Shown: in pieces, positions 5,323 to 9,339 of the stretch
Position numbering within the stretch: the stretch's first letter is position 1
Layout of the letters: every line of letters starts with the position of its first letter
DNA from: an uncultured Eubacterium sp.
GTDB taxonomy: Bacteria; Bacillota; Clostridia; Peptostreptococcales; Anaerovoracaceae
Direction: 5' to 3'
Assembly (NCBI GenBank): GCA_900551775.1
Contig: URXI01000159.1
Location: 1-9,339, forward strand
DNA length: 9,339 nt
Notes under the pieces: model-generated
The model's database searches: none
What the model was told of the DNA's origin: nothing
Seen by the model: only the letters and a program-made list of their open reading frames with translations
Program-made: the position numbers and the translations under genes

Positions 5323-8300
5323 TCACTCTTCCGCTAACTTTTTATATCCCTCGTATTTTTCCCTGGCATCCGCCTCTGTCATGTCAAACAGTTTATCGGC
5401 GATTTGCGGGAATTCCTTAGCCAATGCAGCATATCTGTTCTGGCCCAGAATAAAGTCTCTGAACGGCTTTGCAGGAGCCTTAGAGTCCAATACAAACGGG
5501 TTCTTCCCCTCTTTCTTCCGTTCCGGATTGAACCGGTACAAGTGCCAGTATCCGGAATCCACAGCATCTTTGATGTTTTCCTGGGATTTTCCCATCCCTT
5601 TTTTGATACCGTGGTTGATACATGGCGCATAAGCGATAATCAGAGATGGGCCGTCATAGCTTTCCGCCTCCGTAATTGCTTTCATGAACTGATTCTTATC
5701 TGCTCCCATGCCCACCTGGGCGACATAGACATATCCATAGGACATGGCCATCATGCCCAAGTCTTTTTTCTTGATCTTCTTGCCTGAGGCCGCAAACTTC
5801 GCCACCGCTGCAGCCGGCGTCGCCTTTGATGCCTGGCCGCCAGTATTGGAATAGACCTCCGTATCAAAGACCAGAACGTTGATATTTTCGCCAGAGGCCA
5901 GCACGTGGTCCAGACCTCCGTAGCCGATATCATAGGCCCAGCCGTCTCCGCCCACGGCCCAGATGGATTTTTTGACTAGATGATCCCTGCACTGAAGAAT
6001 TCTCTCACAGAGCTGTGTCACAATGCTGTCCCGGCTTTGGAGCCCCTCAATGGCCTCTATCACCTTATCGCTGACAGCCCTCGTTTTTTCACTGTCATCC
6101 TTGTATTTCAGCCAGTTTTCAAAGACTTCGCGCAGGTCTTCATCAATCCCCAGCCCCAGCAGAATCTTCATGTTCTGCTCTATCTTCTCTCTCATCTGCT
6201 TTGATGCCAGAACCATACCGTAGCCAAATTCGGCATTATCCTCAAAGAGCGAGTTTGCCCAGGCCGGTCCTCTGCCATTCTCATCCTTGCAGTACGGCAT
6301 GGACGGTGCAGACGCACCCCAGATGGATGAACATCCCGTAGCATTGGCAATCATCATCCGATCTCCGAAAAGCTGGGTGATAACTTTCAGGTATGGCGTT
6401 TCCCCGCAGCCTGCACAAGCGCCGGAAAATTCCAAGTACGGCATCGAGAACTGACTGCATTTGACCGACTTCTTTTCCACTGTCAACTCTTTCTTGCTCA
6501 CCGTCATAGCATATTCCCAGTTGGCAGCTTCTTTCACTTCTTCATCAAAAGCCGCCATCTTCAGAGCCTTTTCCTTTGCCGGACAGATGTCCGCGCAATT
6601 TCCGCAGCCCATGCAGTCCAGGGCAGAAATCTGCATCCTGTAGTGCATGCCTGTAAGGCCGATGCCCTTAGCCTCTATGGTCACAAAGCCTGCCGGTGCA
6701 GCCGCTTTCTCCTTGTCGCTCAGCAGCACGGGACGAATCGCCCCATGGGGACATACGAAGGAGCACTGGTTGCACTGAATGCACTTGCTCTCATCCCACC
6801 GCGGCAGGCGGACAGCGACGCCTCGCTTTTCATATCTGCTGGTTCCCAAAGGAAAGGTTCCGTCTGCCCTGTCCACAAATTTGCTCACCGGCAAGGTATC
6901 ACCTTCCTGACGGCTCATCGGCAGCAAAATCTCCGCTATGAATTCCGGCAGCTTCTCAGGCTGTTCTCCTGTTTCTTCGGCACAGAGCCATGCCGATGGA
7001 ACCTGAATTTTTTCAATGGCCTCGATCCCTCGTTCCACGGCTCGGCAATTCATCTCGACAATCTGCTGACCTTTCTTGCCATAGGTTTTTTTGATGCCAT
7101 CCTTCAAATATCTGACGGCGTCCTCTACCGGAATGACCTCTGTCAGTTTAAAGAAAGCCGCCTGCATGATCATATTGATTCTGCTGCCCAGCCCTATCTC
7201 CTGTGCGATCTTTCCCCCGTCAATCACGTAGAAGCTTGCTTCCTTCTCTGCTAAATCCCGCTTTACCTTAGCTGGCAGCTTTGCCTCCATCTCTTCCGGC
7301 CGCCACGAACTGTTGAGCAGGAAAATTCCGCCTTTTTCCAGATCCTTCAGCATGTCATACTGGCCCAGGTATGCCTGGTTATGACATGCTATGAAGTTGG
7401 CCTGATTGATGGAATAAGCTGATTGTATCGGGCGCTTCCCAAAGCGCAGATGAGAAATGGTCACACCGCCCGACTTCTTGGAGTCATAGGCAAAATACCC
7501 CTGGGCATACAGGTCCGTCTTGTCGCCGATAATCTTGATGGCGGTTTTGTTCGCACCCACCGTGCCGTCAGAACCCAGTCCCCAGAACTTGCACTTGATG
7601 GTGCCGGCAGGTTCCCTGCATAGATCTGCCCTATAAGGCAGAGACAACCCTGTCACATCGTCCTCGATGCCCACTGTGAAGTGATCCTTCGGATGTTCCT
7701 GGCAGAGGTTATCGTAAACAGCTTCCACCATACCCGGTGTCACATCTTTTGAGCCGAGTCCGTATCTGCCGCCGTAAATCTCCAACGCCTGCTCCCTGCC
7801 ATAAAGCATGGTCTTGATGTCCTGATAAAGCGGCTCGCCTATTGCTCCCGGTTCTTTGGTCCTGTCCAGGACGGCGATCTTCTTTACCGTCTCAGGCAGC
7901 ACCGCCGTAAAATATTTTTCTACAAAAGGCCTGTACAGCCTGACTTTGATCAGGCCGACCTTGCGTCCCTCCAATACCATCTGATTCACTGATTCCTCGA
8001 TGGTATCACAGACTGAGCCCATGGCCACGATGACCTGCTCGGCATCGGCGGCGCCAACGTAGTCAAAAGGCTTATAAGACCTGCCTGTCAGACTGCCAAT
8101 CTTGTCCATATATTCTACGACGATTTCAGGAAGCTCCTCATAGTATTGGTTAGGAGCTTCTCTGGCTTGGAAGAAGATATCCGGATTCTGCGCCGTTCCT
8201 CTGATGACTGGATGCTCTGAATTGAGTGCCCGTTTCCGGAATTTCTCCAATGCCCCCTGGTCAACCAGACTTCTCAAGTCATCGTAATCGAGAGCCTCAA

Positions 8301-8847
8301 TTTTCTGCACCTCGTGGGATGTCCGAAAGCCGTCAAAGAAGTGCAGGAAGGGCAGGCTGCTTTTGATTGCTGCCAGATGTGCCACAGCCCCTAAATCCAT
8401 CGCTTCCTGCACAGAACTCGAAGCCAGCAGAGCTAACCCCGTCTGTCTGGCCGCCATGACATCGGAGTGGTCTCCGAAAATACAGAGGGCATGGCTTGAC
8501 ACGGTCCTTGCTGCAACATGAAAAACCGCAGGGAGCATTTCTCCTGCAATCTTGTACATGTTGGGAATCATCAGCAGCAGCCCCTGAGAAGCCGTATATG
8601 TAGTCGTCAGCGCGCCAGAAGCCAGGGATCCGTGCACTGTACCGGCTGCACCGGCCTCAGACTGCATCTGGATGACGTCCACCGTGGAGCCGAACAGGTT
8701 CTTCCGCCCCTTGGCGGACCACTCGTCCACCTTCTCCGCCATGGGAGAGGACGGGGTGATGGGATAGATCCCCGCCACTTCGGTAAACGCATAGCTGACA
8801 TACGCAGCTGCGTTGTTACCGTCCATGGACTTGAACTTTCTTGCCAT
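5323..8847 (-). CDS. nifJ: Pyruvate:ferredoxin (flavodoxin) oxidoreductase, 1174 aa
   Basis: This cytoplasmic enzyme converts pyruvate and CoA to acetyl-CoA and CO2, passing electrons to ferredoxin or flavodoxin. All domains are fused in one chain. Residues 1-260 form the pyruvate-binding part, with YPITPSS (28-34) placing T31, E64 and R114 at the same numbers as the active-site residues of the Desulfovibrio africanus enzyme. GLGSDGTVGANK (423-434) marks the gamma/CoA-binding domain. Two ferredoxin-like 4Fe-4S motifs lie at C689/C692/C695/C699 and C745/C748/C751/C755. The proximal cluster ligands appear as C811, C814, C839 and C1075. GGDGWAYDIG (966-975) to YSNTGGQ (999-1005) is the thiamine diphosphate/Mg site. 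ATG 8847 is chosen because AGGAGG lies 8 bases upstream; 10 more in-frame codons exist to 8877 but would contain that site. Length is usual for Bacillota; the D. africanus C-terminal extension is absent. All key residues look intact. Confidence 0.98.
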   Translation of the reverse strand: MARKFKSMDGNNAAAYVSYAFTEVAGIYPITPSSPMAEKVDEWSAKGRKNLFGSTVDVIQMQSEAGAAGTVHGSLASGALTTTYTASQGLLLMIPNMYKIAGEMLPAVFHVAARTVSSHALCIFGDHSDVMAARQTGLALLASSSVQEAMDLGAVAHLAAIKSSLPFLHFFDGFRTSHEVQKIEALDYDDLRSLVDQGALEKFRKRALNSEHPVIRGTAQNPDIFFQAREAPNQYYEELPEIVVEYMDKIGSLTGRSYKPFDYVGAADAEQVIVAMGSVCDTIEESVNQMVLEGRKVGLIKVRLYRPFVEKYFTAVLPETVKKIAVLDRTKEPGAIGEPLYQDIKTMLYGREQALEIYGGRYGLGSKDVTPGMVEAVYDNLCQEHPKDHFTVGIEDDVTGLSLPYRADLCREPAGTIKCKFWGLGSDGTVGANKTAIKIIGDKTDLYAQGYFAYDSKKSGGVTISHLRFGKRPIQSAYSINQANFIACHNQAYLGQYDMLKDLEKGGIFLLNSSWRPEEMEAKLPAKVKRDLAEKEASFYVIDGGKIAQEIGLGSRINMIMQAAFFKLTEVIPVEDAVRYLKDGIKKTYGKKGQQIVEMNCRAVERGIEAIEKIQVPSAWLCAEETGEQPEKLPEFIAEILLPMSRQEGDTLPVSKFVDRADGTFPLGTSRYEKRGVAVRLPRWDESKCIQCNQCSFVCPHGAIRPVLLSDKEKAAAPAGFVTIEAKGIGLTGMHYRMQISALDCMGCGNCADICPAKEKALKMAAFDEEVKEAANWEYAMTVSKKELTVEKKSVKCSQFSMPYLEFSGACAGCGETPYLKVITQLFGDRMMIANATGCSSIWGASAPSMPYCKDENGRGPAWANSLFEDNAEFGYGMVLASKQMREKIEQNMKILLGLGIDEDLREVFENWLKYKDDSEKTRAVSDKVIEAIEGLQSRDSIVTQLCERILQCRDHLVKKSIWAVGGDGWAYDIGYGGLDHVLASGENINVLVFDTEVYSNTGGQASKATPAAAVAKFAASGKKIKKKDLGMMAMSYGYVYVAQVGMGADKNQFMKAITEAESYDGPSLIIAYAPCINHGIKKGMGKSQENIKDAVDSGYWHLYRFNPERKKEGKNPFVLDSKAPAKPFRDFILGQNRYAALAKEFPQIADKLFDMTEADAREKYEGYKKLAEE

Positions 8848-8910
8848 AAACTTACCTCCTATAAATGTGCTGCCCACACGACAGCATTCTGAACCAACAT
8901 GAACACGGTC

Positions 8911-8926
8911 GCATTCCCCCGAATGC
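8911..8926. promoter_or_regulatory. Inverted repeat GCATTC-CCCC-GAATGC near the nifJ transcription start
   Basis: Perfect 6-base arms with a 4-base spacer lie just downstream of the predicted nifJ start (~8932), about +6 to +21 of the transcript. A further GCATTC lies at 8884-8889 in the same leader. This is the usual place for a repressor site or a 5' stabilising hairpin. The function is inference. Confidence 0.4.
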
Positions 8927-8938
8927 TCATGCAGTGTT

Positions 8939-8967
8939 ATTATATCACTTGAAATTTGCCGTGTAAA
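8939..8967 (-). promoter_or_regulatory. Promoter of nifJ
   Basis: On the minus strand TTTACA (8967-8962) and TATAAT (8944-8939) are separated by exactly 17 bases. The -10 is consensus and the -35 matches at five of six positions. Transcription should begin near 8932, leaving an untranslated leader of about 85 bases before ATG 8847. Confidence 0.77.
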
Positions 8968-9082
8968 TAACTGCCTTGTTATTTTTTGCGCAAATTTTCT
9001 GGTTTCTGCGGAAACGTCAAGACTTCCTGGAATTTTCAGGCCAGTTTTGGAATCCGGGGTTTCTTATTTCGTCGTTTTGTGG

Positions 9083-9088
9083 TAAACT
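9083..9088 (+). promoter_or_regulatory. Weak candidate -10 for the yifB-like gene
   Basis: TGGTAAACT gives a TGn-extended -10, TAAACT (9083-9088), which matches four of six consensus bases. Upstream there is only a poor -35 (TTCTTA at 9061-9066, 16-base spacer). It is the best plus-strand candidate before the gene but would leave a leader of about 90 bases. Confidence 0.28.
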
Positions 9089-9185
9089 GACTTCCGTGAA
9101 AACGGCGGTTTTCGACAATTCGCAATCGGCTCTTCCGGCAGCGGGCGGCAGCCTGGAGCGGGAGGGCTTCTGGAGGTGGTCGTTT

Positions 9186-9339
9186 ATGGTGGTGACGGTG
9201 CGCTCCCTGGGACTGAACGGCATTGCCGGGTATGCGGTCAGCGCGGAGTGCTTCCTCTCCGGCGGGCTGCCCGCCTTTGACATCGTGGGTCTGCCGGACG
9301 CCGCCGTGCGGGAGGCCCGGGAGCGAGTCCGGGCGGCGG
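9186..9339 (+). CDS. yifB: YifB/ComM-family Mg-chelatase-like AAA+ ATPase, N-terminal fragment
   Basis: Only the first 51 codons lie in the window. The translation begins MVVTVRSLGLNGIAGYAV and continues into GLPAFDIVGLPDAAVREARERVRAA (split here: GLPAFDIVGLPD at 28-39, then AAVREARERVRAA). That is the characteristic N-terminal S5-like domain of YifB/ComM proteins. The family is a AAA+ ATPase; ComM of Vibrio is a branch-migration helicase acting in natural transformation, and in Bacillota yifB often precedes dprA. The ATP-binding motifs lie beyond the window. ATG 9186 is chosen because GGAGG (9172-9176) lies 9 bases upstream and the protein then starts where the family does; the open frame extends further up without similarity. 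GC is about 73 % and 45 of 51 codons end in G or C, unlike the neighbouring genes. Confidence 0.87.
   Translation, partial: MVVTVRSLGLNGIAGYAVSAECFLSGGLPAFDIVGLPDAAVREARERVRAA

Larger units (their letters stand above)
8848..9185. other. Divergent intergenic region between nifJ and the yifB-like gene
   Basis: This holds the nifJ leader (8848-8932), its promoter (8939-8967), and a T/A-rich stretch with the palindrome TTTGCGCAAA (8985-8994). Next come a weak plus-strand promoter candidate near 9083 and a 6-bp hairpin, GAAAAC-GGCG-GTTTTC (9098-9113). Base composition rises sharply toward GC after about 9115. Reading frames here are short or antisense and have no ribosome-binding site worth calling. 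Confidence 0.6.

Noticed and set aside
6643..7254. 203-codon plus-strand open frame opposite nifJ
   Set aside because: It is antisense to a conserved part of nifJ that includes the ferredoxin-like domain, shows no recognisable motif, and has no start signal.
9017..9283. 88-codon minus-strand frame at the right end
   Set aside because: It runs antisense across the start of the yifB-like gene, whose translation matches a known family closely.

Overview
The window looks like chromosome from an anaerobic, probably amino-acid-fermenting Bacillota (Clostridia-like) bacterium. This is inferred from a single-chain pyruvate:ferredoxin oxidoreductase, very strong AGGAGG ribosome binding sites, near-consensus sigma-A-type promoters, AT-rich intergenic DNA and two tandem sodium/amino-acid symporters. 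No taxonomic marker gene is present, so the lineage is an inference.

Layout. (1) Bases ~47-1969 hold an apparently intact IS1634-type (IS4-superfamily DDE) insertion sequence with a 603-residue transposase on the minus strand. A perfect 12-bp terminal inverted repeat bounds it, and a terminator-like hairpin sits at its right edge. (2) Bases ~2135-5310 hold two paralogous neurotransmitter:sodium symporter (NSS) genes in tandem on the plus strand. Each has its own consensus promoter, and an almost identical ribosome-binding leader precedes each. A strong terminator follows the first gene. (3) Bases 5323-8847 hold nifJ (pyruvate:ferredoxin/flavodoxin oxidoreductase) on the minus strand. It converges on the second transporter, and one GC-rich hairpin between them can serve both genes. 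(4) After a 338-base upstream region with the nifJ promoter, the window ends inside the first 51 codons of a yifB/comM-type AAA+ ATPase gene on the plus strand. That fragment is far more GC-rich (about 73 %, my count) than the rest.

How the genes may fit together: the transporters probably import amino acids on a sodium gradient, and the oxidoreductase turns pyruvate from sugar or amino-acid breakdown into acetyl-CoA plus reduced ferredoxin. This link is only suggested by proximity, because the genes are not co-transcribed. I found no CRISPR array, tRNA, rRNA or defence locus, and nothing that amounts to a new multi-gene system. The points most worth a second look are the duplicated promoter-leader module of the two transporters, their loss of the NSS gate arginine, the terminator-like edge of the insertion sequence, and the compositional jump at the right end.
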